A stretch of DNA of 64,000 bases from Bacteroidota bacterium (GTDB taxonomy: Bacteria; Bacteroidota; Bacteroidia; Bacteroidales; Cfx3-03), in contig JACAUB010000001.1 in assembly GCA_013390605.1 (NCBI GenBank), positions 1,911,687-1,975,686 of the forward strand, given 5' to 3'. A program made the translations under genes and the position numbers. Shown in pieces: positions 1 through 9,677 of the stretch. The stretch's first letter is position 1, and each line of letters begins with the position of its first letter. The notes below the pieces were generated by a model. That model saw only the letters and a program-made list of their open reading frames with translations. It searched no databases and had not been told where the DNA came from.

Positions 1-1
1 G

Positions 2-673
2 GGTGAACCGGTTACTACTTATCGTAAGCCGAATGTAGGAAAGAGCTATCCTATGTCAACTCCTCCCGAATCAGATGAATTTGATACTCCAGAACTGGGT
101 CTACAGTGGCAATGGCACGCAAACGCTCAACCCAATTGGGCTTTTACTACCGGAAGTCTGGGCTTTTTAAGAATGATTTGTATTCCCCAACCTACAGGGT
201 TTACTAACTTTTGGGATATTCCGAATCTATTACTTCAAAAGTTCCCTGCTCCTGAATTTATGGTCACGACCAAGATTACTTTCAACCCGCTCAATAACAA
301 TGAAAAAGTTGGACTGATTGTAATGGGACTTGACTATTCCTATATTTCTGTTAGAAAAGGTGATGATGGACTCAGTGTTTCTCAGACTATTTGTCTGGAT
401 GCCAGCAAGCAGGGAAAAGAGTTTGAAAGTATGGCTAGTAAACTTACCGGGAATACCTTCTATTTAAGAGTAATTGTAAAAGAAGGCGCTGATTGTCAAT
501 TCAGCTTTAGTGCTGATGATAAAGACTATCAAAATATTGGCGATACATTTAAAGCAAAGAAAGGTCAATGGATTGGTGCTAAAGTTGGTCTTTTTGCAAC
601 CCGTCCAACATATAGACCCGGCGAAGTCGGATATGCTGATGTAGATTGGTTTAGGATCGAAAAAATCAGATAA
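2..673 (+). CDS. GH43-type glycosidase, C-terminal part (5' end outside window)
   Basis: The reading frame is open from base 2, so the gene begins upstream of the window; the ATG at 53 is internal. The visible 223 residues form a concanavalin-A-like beta-sandwich of the sort that closes GH43 beta-xylosidases and arabinofuranosidases. Its opening segment (SDEFDTPELGLQWQWHANA) and the aromatic pattern NWAFT...GFLRM are typical of that domain, as is the closing GYADVDWFRIEK. The domain usually packs against the five-blade propeller and helps form the active-site pocket; the catalytic domain itself is not in view. It converges on the HTCS regulator, and a GH51 arabinofuranosidase lies nearby, which suggests arabinan or arabinoxylan as substrate. 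Family call is good; substrate is inference. Confidence 0.75.
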   Translation, partial: GEPVTTYRKPNVGKSYPMSTPPESDEFDTPELGLQWQWHANAQPNWAFTTGSLGFLRMICIPQPTGFTNFWDIPNLLLQKFPAPEFMVTTKITFNPLNNNEKVGLIVMGLDYSYISVRKGDDGLSVSQTICLDASKQGKEFESMASKLTGNTFYLRVIVKEGADCQFSFSADDKDYQNIGDTFKAKKGQWIGAKVGLFATRPTYRPGEVGYADVDWFRIEKIR

Positions 674-701
674 TTTGCTTCATATAAAGATCGTTGTACT
701 T

Positions 702-3700
702 TTATTTACGATACTTTTCAGCATATTCTGATGGACTCATCCCATATTCTTTTTTGAAGGCTCTGCTTAACGAATTTGGATGTTCAAAGCCAACCATATA
801 GGCAACTTCAGAAATGGATATTTTATCTTTTGCAATGATTTTTGCTGCTTGTTTTAACCTGAAAGTTGTCAATAATTCAATGGGTGGTAATCCGGTTAAC
901 TGTTTTATCTTTCTTGAGAAATGTGATCGACTTAGATAAAATTGCTTACACATTTCATCAATATTGAATGTTGATTCTGAAAGATTTTTGTGGATCAGAT
1001 CCATTACATCATTAATTAATTTTTCATCTGTTGATGCGACTTCGAGTTCTTCGGGTTCAAGCTTATAATCTTTTAAATATCGTTTACGTAGTTTCTTACG
1101 AGATTCGATCAGATTCTTAATTCTTGCCAGTAACAATGAATCATTAAAAGGCTTTTCAACATAATCATCAGCTCCAATTTCAAACCCCTCTACTTTTTGT
1201 TCGACTAAAGAACGGGCAGTCAATAGGATTATCGGGATATGGCTCGTAATAATGTTAGATTTTATCTGCTTACAAAGTTCCAGTCCATCCATCTCGGGCA
1301 TCATTACATCGCTGATGATCAAATCGGGCTGAATTTCAAGTGCAATATTCACTCCGATTAATCCGTTGGATGCAAGTACTATATTATATTCTGAAAGAGA
1401 ATTTGCTAAGTAGTTCATGAGGTCTAAATCATCCTCTACAATCAAAATGGTCTCCGATTTCTTTTTTGAATTTTCTTTTATTACTGGCGCCAAAATTAGT
1501 TTTTCTTTATCAGATATAATGGATGAACCATTAGTATTAGCAGCCTGAATAGTGAAATTTGTTTTTTCTTTGTCAATTGAATTAACTTTATTGTCAACAT
1601 CTTCAACAATAACTAATGGGATATTAACATTAAAGGTCGTTCCCTCTCCCGATTTACTCGATAAGGTAATATTACCACCATGGATTTCGATAAGCTCTTT
1701 TATATAGGCTAATCCTAACCCACTACCGCTTGAGAATCGTTGAAACTCGCCTACCTGATAAAATTTTTCAAATACATGTTGTAGGTGTTCTTCTGATATC
1801 CCCACTCCCGAATCTTTTACAATAATCTGGATATAGCGATTACGGACATTCTCTTTTTGATTTATGTCATCATGTTGAAACACCTCAATAGAAATCTTTC
1901 CCTTATCAGGTGTAAATTTGAAAGCATTTGAAAGCAGATTATAGATTACTTTTTCAATTTTGTCAAAATCAAAAGCTGTAATGATCTTTTTGTTTGATGA
2001 GTGAAAGGTTAGTTCTATTTGGCGTTGTGATGCCTGATTATTGAATAAGTTGGTAATATCCTTCAGAAAGGTTACAATATCACCAGACCGAACATTTAGT
2101 TCTACAGCTCCAATCTCAATTTTCCTAAATTCGAGCAGCTGATTTATAAGACGAAGTAGTCGCTGAGCATTTCTATCAATCAGGTTATACAGATAACGTT
2201 TCTCGTGCTTATCTTTTATTTTACTTGTAAGTAATTTTTCAACAGGTCCCAGAATTAGGGTAAGAGGCGTACGGAATTCATGAGATACATTAGTAAAGAA
2301 GCTTAGACGCGCTTGTGATAGGTTGTCAATAGTATGAACCATCTCCTCTAATTTATCACGCTGAGCGCTAATCTCTTCATTTTGCTCTTCAAGTAAATTA
2401 TTAGAATATTCCAGCTGCTTTTGATGATCAATAATCAGTTGTTGTTGCCCGATAATCTCCTCTTTTTGTTGTGTAAGCTCATGGTTCGCAATATTCAGGG
2501 AATAATTCAATTTATAGAGTTCCTTATTTCTTTTAATAATTTGATAACCAGCATAAGAAAGGATGATGATAAAGCTTAATACCAATAAAATAAACCAGGT
2601 CTGTTTCCAAACGGGTGGAAGAACAGAAAACTCAATCTTAGCCGTTTTTTTCTCAATGTTAAAGTCTAAATCGCGAGCACGTACTTCAAAGATATACTTA
2701 CCAGATCCTAAATTGGTAAACGTATGATACGTTTCATTTTTAAAGTCTGACCAACTACCTCCATTCAATCTGAAAGAGTAGTAAAGCTTATCAGAAGGAG
2801 TATCTTCCCAATAATCACTTCCTTCCCAGTTAATTACAGTGTTACCCGATTGATCTACTTTAGAGGTGAATAATTTTATTTTTGAAGTTGGAGCTAATCT
2901 ATCCGGACAATATCTAACGGTATAAAAGTTCTCCCAAGCTGTTTTAGGAATGGTGTTGAAGGTAAAGGCTCTTCGTTTCCATTCTCGCATCGATTTATTA
3001 ACCCAAATAGCACCATCTTTCGATACAGAAATTGATCCACCCTCTCTTGTCATGGTTAGTCTGGGATGGAAAACTCCATTTACCCATGTTTTTCCATCAA
3101 ATCTACAAATTCCATTATCTGTAGAAACCCAGACAGAGGAATCTGATACGGCATAAATACTTATAATTGAATTACTCGACAGACCTGTTTCAGCATCAAA
3201 TTGTGACCATTTGTTGCCATTATATGAAAAGAGGCCGTATGATCTTGATCCTACCCATAGGTTGTGACCCTTACTACTATAAATACAGTTTACAAATTGA
3301 TTAAGCTCTTCAGGTTTGTTAAAAGCGCCCCAACGTTTTCCAGTAAAAGAGAGAAGCTGAGTTCCTCCTATCCAGATAGTTCCATCTTTCGATTGACCAA
3401 TACCATAAGCATTCGATTGATTGATACCCTGAGCTGACGTATAATGAGTCCATTTAAGTCGATTACCTTTGCTAATAGTAAGTCGTAACACTCCTGAAAG
3501 CTGACCTTTATCTCTTTGAGCATCTACACTGGCACCAAACCAGATAGAACCATCAGTAGCTTCAAAAACAGCTCTATAGTCAATTCCCCATGACAAATAG
3601 GGGTGAAGTTGTTTATGCCATATCTTGCCATCTAAATAGGCTGTTGCAGCTACTCCTTTATGACTTCCTGCAACCCATATCTGCCCATTATGGGTTGAAA

Positions 3701-4952
3701 TAATCTTGATGGGGGTGTCTATCAGGCTGTCTTTTTCTGAATAGGATAACCATCTGTTTTTATTATTTACGATTACACGGTTATCTGCAGATAGAAACCA
3801 TCTATTCCCTTGTGAAGTTTCGCATTCGAAGTTGAGATTTTTATAGGTAGTCCACTTTTTTAATGAGTTATCGAAATAATAGACCTCGTTTTGTATACCT
3901 GCTATCCAGATAGCATCTTTTGTAGATTCATGAAAGATAATCCTGGAATAGGGTATAGGCAGTTGTGGTGCTTCATAAAGGCTCCACTTATTATGTCTAT
4001 ATACAAATATTTTGCTCAAGCCACCTATCCAAATTGATCCTGATTTATCTTCCATTACACTGGTATGGAGCTCATCTCCACCAAAGATCCGGCTGAGTTT
4101 GATGGAATTCCAACGTCTTCCATCAAAGGAAAGAATCCCGGAGTTGTAATGTCCACTTATAATCCAGATTTTGTTGTTTCGGGCCTTGAGAATTTTAAGT
4201 TTATTTCCAAGATTAACATTATTCACCTTCGTTATAATCTTGTAGGTTTTAAAACCTTCTGCTAATATTTTGGATATATTAAATTGAAAGATGAATCCAT
4301 TGTTTGTCTGAGAAAAGAGTGCCCAGATATCTCCATTACTATATTCGGTAATATCGTCGACCCGTGGCGATTGGTTTTTAAATATTTTATTTTGTGGAAG
4401 CTTAATGAATTTTAAATCAGGATATTGTTGTTTAAAGGAACGAATATATGTGTCTGATGTGATAAATGAACGTTGATTGCCTTTAAATACAAGAATACCC
4501 TGATTGATTCCTGCTAAAATACAGCCATTCGAAATGTCTTTAATGCATGAGATGTTTAATTGTAAAAGATTGGTGCCTTTGATTAGAACTCTCCAACTAT
4601 TGTTCGTAAATTCATAAAGTGCATTAGATGAACCCGCCAGAATCCGATTGTCATTTGTCTTTACCAATACTTTTATTGTACCTGTGATGACACTGTTTTC
4701 ATTGTTATATAGTATCCAATCCTTTCCATTATAACAATAAACCCCTTTATCAACACCAAACCACATTACGCCGTTCTTAGATTCAGTTATACAGCGAATA
4801 CCTTTACCTCTTAGTTCGGGGATATGTTTCCAACGCCAAGGTTCTAATAATGGATCAGCTATAATTGGTTTATAGGGTTGTTGAGCAAAAATAGCATGCT
4901 GAGAAGAGAAAAACAGCAGAAAAGAAAACAAAAAAAGTAATCTCGTTCTCAT
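702..4952 (-). CDS. Hybrid two-component system regulator (HTCS), AraC output
   Basis: A one-protein two-component system of 1416 residues, the Bacteroidota type that senses oligosaccharides in the periplasm and activates polysaccharide utilisation genes. In order: signal peptide (about 1-23); two seven-blade Reg_prop beta-propellers with repeated W-x-G/S and D-GxIW motifs (about 40-680); Y_Y_Y domain (about 720-782); one membrane helix (about 786-806); short coiled coil; HisKA with phospho-accepting His891 (NVSHEFRTPL); HATPase with N box and DSGVGIS (about 990-1110); receiver with Asp1215 (SDVMMPEMDG); AraC-type helix-turn-helix (about 1312-1413). All key residues are present, so it should be active. 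Neighbouring GH43 and GH51 genes are its likely targets; arabino-oligosaccharide as ligand is inference. Confidence 0.95.
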   Translation of the reverse strand: MRTRLLFLFSFLLFFSSQHAIFAQQPYKPIIADPLLEPWRWKHIPELRGKGIRCITESKNGVMWFGVDKGVYCYNGKDWILYNNENSVITGTIKVLVKTNDNRILAGSSNALYEFTNNSWRVLIKGTNLLQLNISCIKDISNGCILAGINQGILVFKGNQRSFITSDTYIRSFKQQYPDLKFIKLPQNKIFKNQSPRVDDITEYSNGDIWALFSQTNNGFIFQFNISKILAEGFKTYKIITKVNNVNLGNKLKILKARNNKIWIISGHYNSGILSFDGRRWNSIKLSRIFGGDELHTSVMEDKSGSIWIGGLSKIFVYRHNKWSLYEAPQLPIPYSRIIFHESTKDAIWIAGIQNEVYYFDNSLKKWTTYKNLNFECETSQGNRWFLSADNRVIVNNKNRWLSYSEKDSLIDTPIKIISTHNGQIWVAGSHKGVAATAYLDGKIWHKQLHPYLSWGIDYRAVFEATDGSIWFGASVDAQRDKGQLSGVLRLTISKGNRLKWTHYTSAQGINQSNAYGIGQSKDGTIWIGGTQLLSFTGKRWGAFNKPEELNQFVNCIYSSKGHNLWVGSRSYGLFSYNGNKWSQFDAETGLSSNSIISIYAVSDSSVWVSTDNGICRFDGKTWVNGVFHPRLTMTREGGSISVSKDGAIWVNKSMREWKRRAFTFNTIPKTAWENFYTVRYCPDRLAPTSKIKLFTSKVDQSGNTVINWEGSDYWEDTPSDKLYYSFRLNGGSWSDFKNETYHTFTNLGSGKYIFEVRARDLDFNIEKKTAKIEFSVLPPVWKQTWFILLVLSFIIILSYAGYQIIKRNKELYKLNYSLNIANHELTQQKEEIIGQQQLIIDHQKQLEYSNNLLEEQNEEISAQRDKLEEMVHTIDNLSQARLSFFTNVSHEFRTPLTLILGPVEKLLTSKIKDKHEKRYLYNLIDRNAQRLLRLINQLLEFRKIEIGAVELNVRSGDIVTFLKDITNLFNNQASQRQIELTFHSSNKKIITAFDFDKIEKVIYNLLSNAFKFTPDKGKISIEVFQHDDINQKENVRNRYIQIIVKDSGVGISEEHLQHVFEKFYQVGEFQRFSSGSGLGLAYIKELIEIHGGNITLSSKSGEGTTFNVNIPLVIVEDVDNKVNSIDKEKTNFTIQAANTNGSSIISDKEKLILAPVIKENSKKKSETILIVEDDLDLMNYLANSLSEYNIVLASNGLIGVNIALEIQPDLIISDVMMPEMDGLELCKQIKSNIITSHIPIILLTARSLVEQKVEGFEIGADDYVEKPFNDSLLLARIKNLIESRKKLRKRYLKDYKLEPEELEVASTDEKLINDVMDLIHKNLSESTFNIDEMCKQFYLSRSHFSRKIKQLTGLPPIELLTTFRLKQAAKIIAKDKISISEVAYMVGFEHPNSLSRAFKKEYGMSPSEYAEKYRK

Positions 4953-5093
4953 GATGTATTATTTTAAGTTTAATATCAACAGATCATAGTATATATGACT
5001 AAATATTAGATACATAAAAGTAGTGTCGGAGGTTGGTAGTATCTCATCAAAGATATCTAAAAAATAAAAAGATATGAAGATAATTATTTAACC

Positions 5094-5157
5094 CAAAAAT
5101 AGTGCGCATAAAAAAAGAGAGTAGTTACTACTCTCTTTTTTTATGCGCACTATTTTT
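5094..5157 (-). terminator. Long bidirectional hairpin terminator after the DUF3078 gene
   Basis: A perfect inverted repeat of about 31 bp per arm with a near-zero loop (arms 5095-5125 and 5127-5157), starting directly at the stop codon of the DUF3078 gene. The core arm AGTGCGCATA is flanked by A/T runs on both sides, so it could end transcripts from either direction. Confidence 0.85.
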
Positions 5158-6159
5158 TTAATTTTTCTTTTTACGATCACCTAATTTCATTACCATTCCA
5201 ATTCCAAATGCCTCTTTTATTTGTAATCGTGGACCTTGTCCAACTTTTGTTCTGACACCATTTATCATATCGTATAGTGGAATCATAATGTTATTATCGT
5301 AAAGCATTCTAGAGTTAAAAGTCGAAGAGATAACACTATTGATTACGAAATTTATATTATTTTCCCAATCTACGTCTACGTTCCAGCGGTTACTAACATC
5401 TTCATCAAGATAATTGTCGTAAAGGTTGAGCTTTGAATCGAGAATTACATTTTTGAATATTTCATATTTTATTTTTGTATTAAGGGTGATGCCAAGTTCA
5501 GGTTTAACAGGCTCTCCATGATAAAGTATGTTTCCCTGTGCATCTTTAACAGCAGGTCGAACACCAAAAGCTCCGGCATCAGCCAGATTCTGATCAAGAA
5601 CAAAAGTAAACTTACCAGATGCCGGTGACAAAAAGAGTGAAAAATATTTCACGGGAGTATAGTCCATCCCTAAAGAGAGTGTCAAATAGGCGGGTGCAAA
5701 AAAGCGAGAAACAGGATGGGTTTTATCAGGATAGCTAAAACCAGGTGCAAATTGTGATTTTAAACTAGAAAGTAGAGAATAATGCCATGAATCTACAGCT
5801 TTATAGTCTAGCTTTGAGTTCAACTCTAAACGGTCTTCCATCTTCATCAGTCCTTTATCCTGACTATCAATTAATCCATAAAAGAAAATTCCTGTGTTTT
5901 CAAATGCCAGACTTTTCCTTTTATAATTGGCATTTAGTGTGAGTCCGGCTGTGCCTGATAGTGCGTCCGAGCCCCCTGAAGCCCAGTTTGAAAATGAAAC
6001 CTGATTAAAGTTAAGACTAGTATTTCCAGTAAATTTCCAATATTTTTCGATGGGTTTAACTTTAATAGTATCAGTTGAAGGTTCTATGGGCTGAATGCTA
6101 AAGACCTGAGAGATAGTAAAATTAAGAAATAGAATTGAAAGGAATAGGAAACGTTTCAT
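5158..6159 (-). CDS. DUF3078 domain protein, predicted outer-membrane/periplasmic
   Basis: A 333-residue exported protein matching the DUF3078 family of Bacteroidota, whose function is unknown. I place the start at the ATG at 6159 (MKRFLFLSILFLNFTIS), which gives a clean signal peptide. An ATG at 6240 would add 27 basic residues in front and is unlikely. The mature protein carries the family-typical FNQVSFSNWASGGSDALSG segment and alternating polar/hydrophobic beta-strands through its C-terminus, consistent with a small outer-membrane barrel. It stands alone, followed by a very strong terminator. Export and family are well supported; no function can be given. Confidence 0.85.
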   Translation of the reverse strand: MKRFLFLSILFLNFTISQVFSIQPIEPSTDTIKVKPIEKYWKFTGNTSLNFNQVSFSNWASGGSDALSGTAGLTLNANYKRKSLAFENTGIFFYGLIDSQDKGLMKMEDRLELNSKLDYKAVDSWHYSLLSSLKSQFAPGFSYPDKTHPVSRFFAPAYLTLSLGMDYTPVKYFSLFLSPASGKFTFVLDQNLADAGAFGVRPAVKDAQGNILYHGEPVKPELGITLNTKIKYEIFKNVILDSKLNLYDNYLDEDVSNRWNVDVDWENNINFVINSVISSTFNSRMLYDNNIMIPLYDMINGVRTKVGQGPRLQIKEAFGIGMVMKLGDRKKKN

Positions 6160-6342
6160 TGCGAAAAAATTAAGAACAGAAATACTGGACGAAATTAGCT
6201 TTTTTTGTCGTTTGACCATCAAATTTCTTGCCAGAGTCATATTACTTAGTTTAATTATTTAAAAAAATAAATGTCATACTATAAATGATCAAAGAATCGT
6301 ATTGTTCTAATGAGTTGTTAAAAAAAAATAGATTTTAAATAG

Positions 6343-6350
6343 TATATTTG
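6343..6350 (+). promoter_or_regulatory. Probable -7 promoter box (TATATTTG) of the GH51 gene
   Basis: TATATTTG fits the Bacteroidota -7 consensus TAnnTTTG and lies 51 bp before the GH51 start codon. A good -33 TTTG at the usual spacing is not seen, only TTG at 6315-6317. Confidence 0.5.
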
Positions 6351-6400
6351 ACTATTAAAGTATGATAACCTAAGGTGTTAATTATTAATTATTTTACAAT

Positions 6401-8959
6401 ATGAAAAATCCCGTAATTATAATAGCTTTGATATTGGTACTGATGCTATTCCAACTTTTTTCGTTTGCACAGAAGTCACCTGCAGCCCCTGATGCTATTA
6501 TTAAGATTGATATGAAAAAAGCGATTGCAAATTTTAGCCCTTCAATGTATGGGATTTTCTTTGAAGACATTAATCATGCAGCTGATGGAGGATTATATGC
6601 TGAGATGATTCAGAATCGTGATTTTGAATATAGTCGTGTACCTGAAAACATGCATTGGATAAATGATTCTACTATTGTAAATCAGAAGGGATGGCAAGAA
6701 ATTTATTATAAACCTGCAGATTTGTTTTCATGGTCATTAATGCTTAAAGGAGATGTAGAAGCCTCGGTTAATCTGGAAAAAGATAAACCTGTTTCTACAA
6801 AGAATCCACAGTATCTTAGGTTTACTATTAATAAAATCGATAATGGTAGTGCTGCAATTGTTAATAATGGGTTCTGGGGCATTTCAGTTACTAAAAAACA
6901 AAATTACCTTTTATCATTTTTTGCAAAGAAAAATTCTGATTATAGTGGAAAGCTTAAAGTAACAATTGAAAGCACCGGAGGAGAAGTTTATGCTTCAACT
7001 GAAATAGATGGCCTTACCTCAGAATGGAAACAATTTAAGTCAACATTAACATCAACTGCTGTTGATCCTCATGCACGTTTTGTTATATATGCTCAAAGCA
7101 AGGGTACTGTTTTTTTTGATATGGTATCATTATTTCCTGAAGCTACATTTAAAAACAGATCAAATGGAATGCGGACTGATCTGGCACAGATCCTTGCTGA
7201 CTTGAAACCCTCTTTTTTGCGATTTCCAGGAGGGTGTGTGGTTGAGGGTGCTACTATCGAAAACCGAATTCAATGGAAAAAAACGATTGGAAATCTAATT
7301 GATAGGGAAGGTCATTGGAATCTTTGGGGTTATCATACAACCGATGGCTTGGGCTTTCATGAATATCTGCAGCTATGCGAAGATCTTCACGCTGATCCAA
7401 TGTATGTAATCAATGTAGGAATGTCATGTCAGTATCGTGAAAGCACAGTGGTTTCAAAAGACAGTATTCCTAATTTTTTACAGGAAGCACTTGATGCACT
7501 TGAATATGCAATGGGACCTGTGACTTCAAAATGGGGAGCTTTACGAGCAGCAAACGGACATCCGGCACCTTTTAAAATAAAATATGTTGAAGTTGGCAAT
7601 GAGAATTCCGGACAAACATACCAAACAGCTTATAAAATAATACAACCTGTTATCAAGAAGAAATATCCGGAAATTATTACCATTGCCGATGAGATTATTG
7701 CAATAACGCCAGAAGATAAAAAAGCTGGTGTCAGCATTGAAATGGTAGATGAACATTATTATAATTCTCCTGCTTTCTTTTACGAACAATCCGCCAAATA
7801 TGATACTTATAAACGCACAAATCCCTGGAAGATATACATAGGAGAGTTTGCTGTAACGACAGGAAATCCGGGAAAAGGAAATATGCGTGCCGCACTTGGT
7901 GAAGCTGCATTTATGACTGGAATGGAACGAAACTCGGATATCGTCAATTTAGCTTCTTATGCTCCTACATTTGTAAATGAAAATGATCGCAAATGGAATC
8001 CTGATATGATTGTTTTTAATAGTTCACAAGCCTATGGAACTCCTTCTTATCATGCGTTGAAGCTGTTTTCTGGAAATCGTCCGGATAATGTGTTGTCAAC
8101 GGTTGTGACTTTAAAAAAGGATAATTCATTTAATCCTTTTGGACAGTTAAAAGGAAAAGTTGCATTGAGTGCATGGAATACAGCGGTTGAATATAAAGAT
8201 GTGAAAATAGAAAAGAATGGAACCATACTCTTTGCGGATGATTTTTCAGCAGGTTTGAAAAACTGGAATATAATGCAAGATAAATGGGAAATTAAAGATG
8301 GAGCCTTTAGAAATAATCAAACGGTTACTGAAGCTGTTGCTTACGCCGGTGATTCTACTTGGACAGATTATACTTTTTCTGTTAAAGCAAGAAAAATTAA
8401 AGGTGAAGAGGGTTTTATTATTTATTCTTTAATGAACGGGGGAAATAAATGTATTTGGAACATAGGTGGATGGAATAATACAGTCGATGCACTACAGCAG
8501 GATAGAAATGAAAACAGGGTCAATTTGGGAAAATCAACTCCGCTTAAAATCGAAACGGGAAAATGGTATGAGCTTAAGATGGAAATTAAAGGCCAAAATG
8601 TGAAATGTTATCTTGATGGAAGACTTTGTCATGATGAAAAGCTAAAAGAGCAACTTCATCCATCTATTTATGCCACTTCTGGTTTTCAAGAAAGCAAAGG
8701 AATATTAATTGTGAAAATTGTAAATCCTTTTGAAACGAAAAAAAGCTGCAAAGTAGTTTTAGATGGATCTGCCAGATTTGATGCTAAAGGTGAAGCCATT
8801 GTCCTTTCGGCAGAGAAAGCCGATGATGAGAATTCATTTAATAACCCGACCAAAGTAACTCCAAGGCTAAAAACAATAAATAACTTTGGCTGTTCTTTCA
8901 CTTATCAATGTCTACCAAATTCTGTTACGGTATTAAGATTAAAACAAATTAAAAAATAG
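6401..8959 (+). CDS. Secreted alpha-L-arabinofuranosidase, GH51, with inserted ConA-like domain
   Basis: An 852-residue enzyme expected to release terminal arabinofuranose from arabinan, arabinoxylan or their oligosaccharides in the periplasm. It has a signal peptide (1-23, ending SFAQ) and an N-terminal carbohydrate-binding-like region (about 115-250). The TIM barrel carries the acid/base Glu401 (EVGNENSGQ) and nucleophile Glu482 (IYIGEFAVTTG). A ConA/LamG-like segment (about 605-755, from NGTILFADDFSAG) sits inside the region where GH51 enzymes have a plain beta-sandwich, and the sandwich sequence resumes after it. The enzyme resembles the longer plant-like GH51 group more than the roughly 500-residue intracellular bacterial enzymes. 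It is preceded by a TAnnTTTG box and faces away from the HTCS, its probable regulator. Confidence 0.93.
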   Translation: MKNPVIIIALILVLMLFQLFSFAQKSPAAPDAIIKIDMKKAIANFSPSMYGIFFEDINHAADGGLYAEMIQNRDFEYSRVPENMHWINDSTIVNQKGWQEIYYKPADLFSWSLMLKGDVEASVNLEKDKPVSTKNPQYLRFTINKIDNGSAAIVNNGFWGISVTKKQNYLLSFFAKKNSDYSGKLKVTIESTGGEVYASTEIDGLTSEWKQFKSTLTSTAVDPHARFVIYAQSKGTVFFDMVSLFPEATFKNRSNGMRTDLAQILADLKPSFLRFPGGCVVEGATIENRIQWKKTIGNLIDREGHWNLWGYHTTDGLGFHEYLQLCEDLHADPMYVINVGMSCQYRESTVVSKDSIPNFLQEALDALEYAMGPVTSKWGALRAANGHPAPFKIKYVEVGNENSGQTYQTAYKIIQPVIKKKYPEIITIADEIIAITPEDKKAGVSIEMVDEHYYNSPAFFYEQSAKYDTYKRTNPWKIYIGEFAVTTGNPGKGNMRAALGEAAFMTGMERNSDIVNLASYAPTFVNENDRKWNPDMIVFNSSQAYGTPSYHALKLFSGNRPDNVLSTVVTLKKDNSFNPFGQLKGKVALSAWNTAVEYKDVKIEKNGTILFADDFSAGLKNWNIMQDKWEIKDGAFRNNQTVTEAVAYAGDSTWTDYTFSVKARKIKGEEGFIIYSLMNGGNKCIWNIGGWNNTVDALQQDRNENRVNLGKSTPLKIETGKWYELKMEIKGQNVKCYLDGRLCHDEKLKEQLHPSIYATSGFQESKGILIVKIVNPFETKKSCKVVLDGSARFDAKGEAIVLSAEKADDENSFNNPTKVTPRLKTINNFGCSFTYQCLPNSVTVLRLKQIKK

Positions 8960-9015
8960 CATTTTAATTTCTGCCAGAATGTGCGACATTATTTATAAAT
9001 CATAAAAACCACATA

Positions 9016-9666
9016 ATGGCTGATAAAACTAAACTTTATAAATGGGCTTATTTTCTGGCATTCTTTACAATAGGTTATAATTTAATTGAAGGAGCAGTTT
9101 CTGTATTCTTTGGTTATGCTGATGAAACACTCACATTGTTTGGCTTTGGTGTAGATAGTTTTATCGAAGTCGTATCGGGTATTGGGATAGCTCATATGAT
9201 TCATCGAATTAAGAATAATGGAAATGAAAGTAATGGAGCCTTTGAGAACAGGGCATTAAGAATTACCGGATATTCTTTTTTTATATTATCAGTAGGGCTG
9301 GCAATAACTGCACTCTATAATATTTACATAGGTCATAAACCAGAAACCACCCTTTGGGGTATTATTATTTCAGTGATCTCTATTTTATTTATGGGTTTTC
9401 TGATTAAGGCTAAAACAAAAGTTGGTAAGGAATTAGGATCGGCAGCGATAATTGCTGATGCCAATTGTTCTAAAGTATGCCTTTATATGAGTGCTGTATT
9501 ATTGTTTTCGAGTGGACTTTTTGAATTAACCCACATTCCTTTTATTGATGTTGTTGGAACGGTAGGAATTATATGGTTATCAGTAAAAGAAGGATTGGAA
9601 TGTTTTGAAAAGATTAAGAATAACGGTCATTGCGGTTGTAATTCGGATGGATGCAATGACCATTAG
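9016..9666 (+). CDS. Cation-efflux (CDF-like) membrane protein with Cys/His tail
   Basis: A 216-residue membrane protein with about six hydrophobic helices. It matches the short cation-diffusion-facilitator-like group (transmembrane domain only, without the cytoplasmic CDF domain). Charged intramembrane motifs (GFGVDSFIEVVSG and AAIIADANCSKV) sit where CDF proteins place their metal-site Asp/His residues. The C-terminus ends in a short Cys/His cluster (HCGCNSDGCNDH), a plausible metal-binding tail. No metal-responsive regulator is adjacent. It converges on tsaD with an 11-bp gap. The family is fairly sure; the metal is not. Confidence 0.75.
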   Translation: MADKTKLYKWAYFLAFFTIGYNLIEGAVSVFFGYADETLTLFGFGVDSFIEVVSGIGIAHMIHRIKNNGNESNGAFENRALRITGYSFFILSVGLAITALYNIYIGHKPETTLWGIIISVISILFMGFLIKAKTKVGKELGSAAIIADANCSKVCLYMSAVLLFSSGLFELTHIPFIDVVGTVGIIWLSVKEGLECFEKIKNNGHCGCNSDGCNDH

Positions 9667-9677
9667 CTTTTTAAAAC

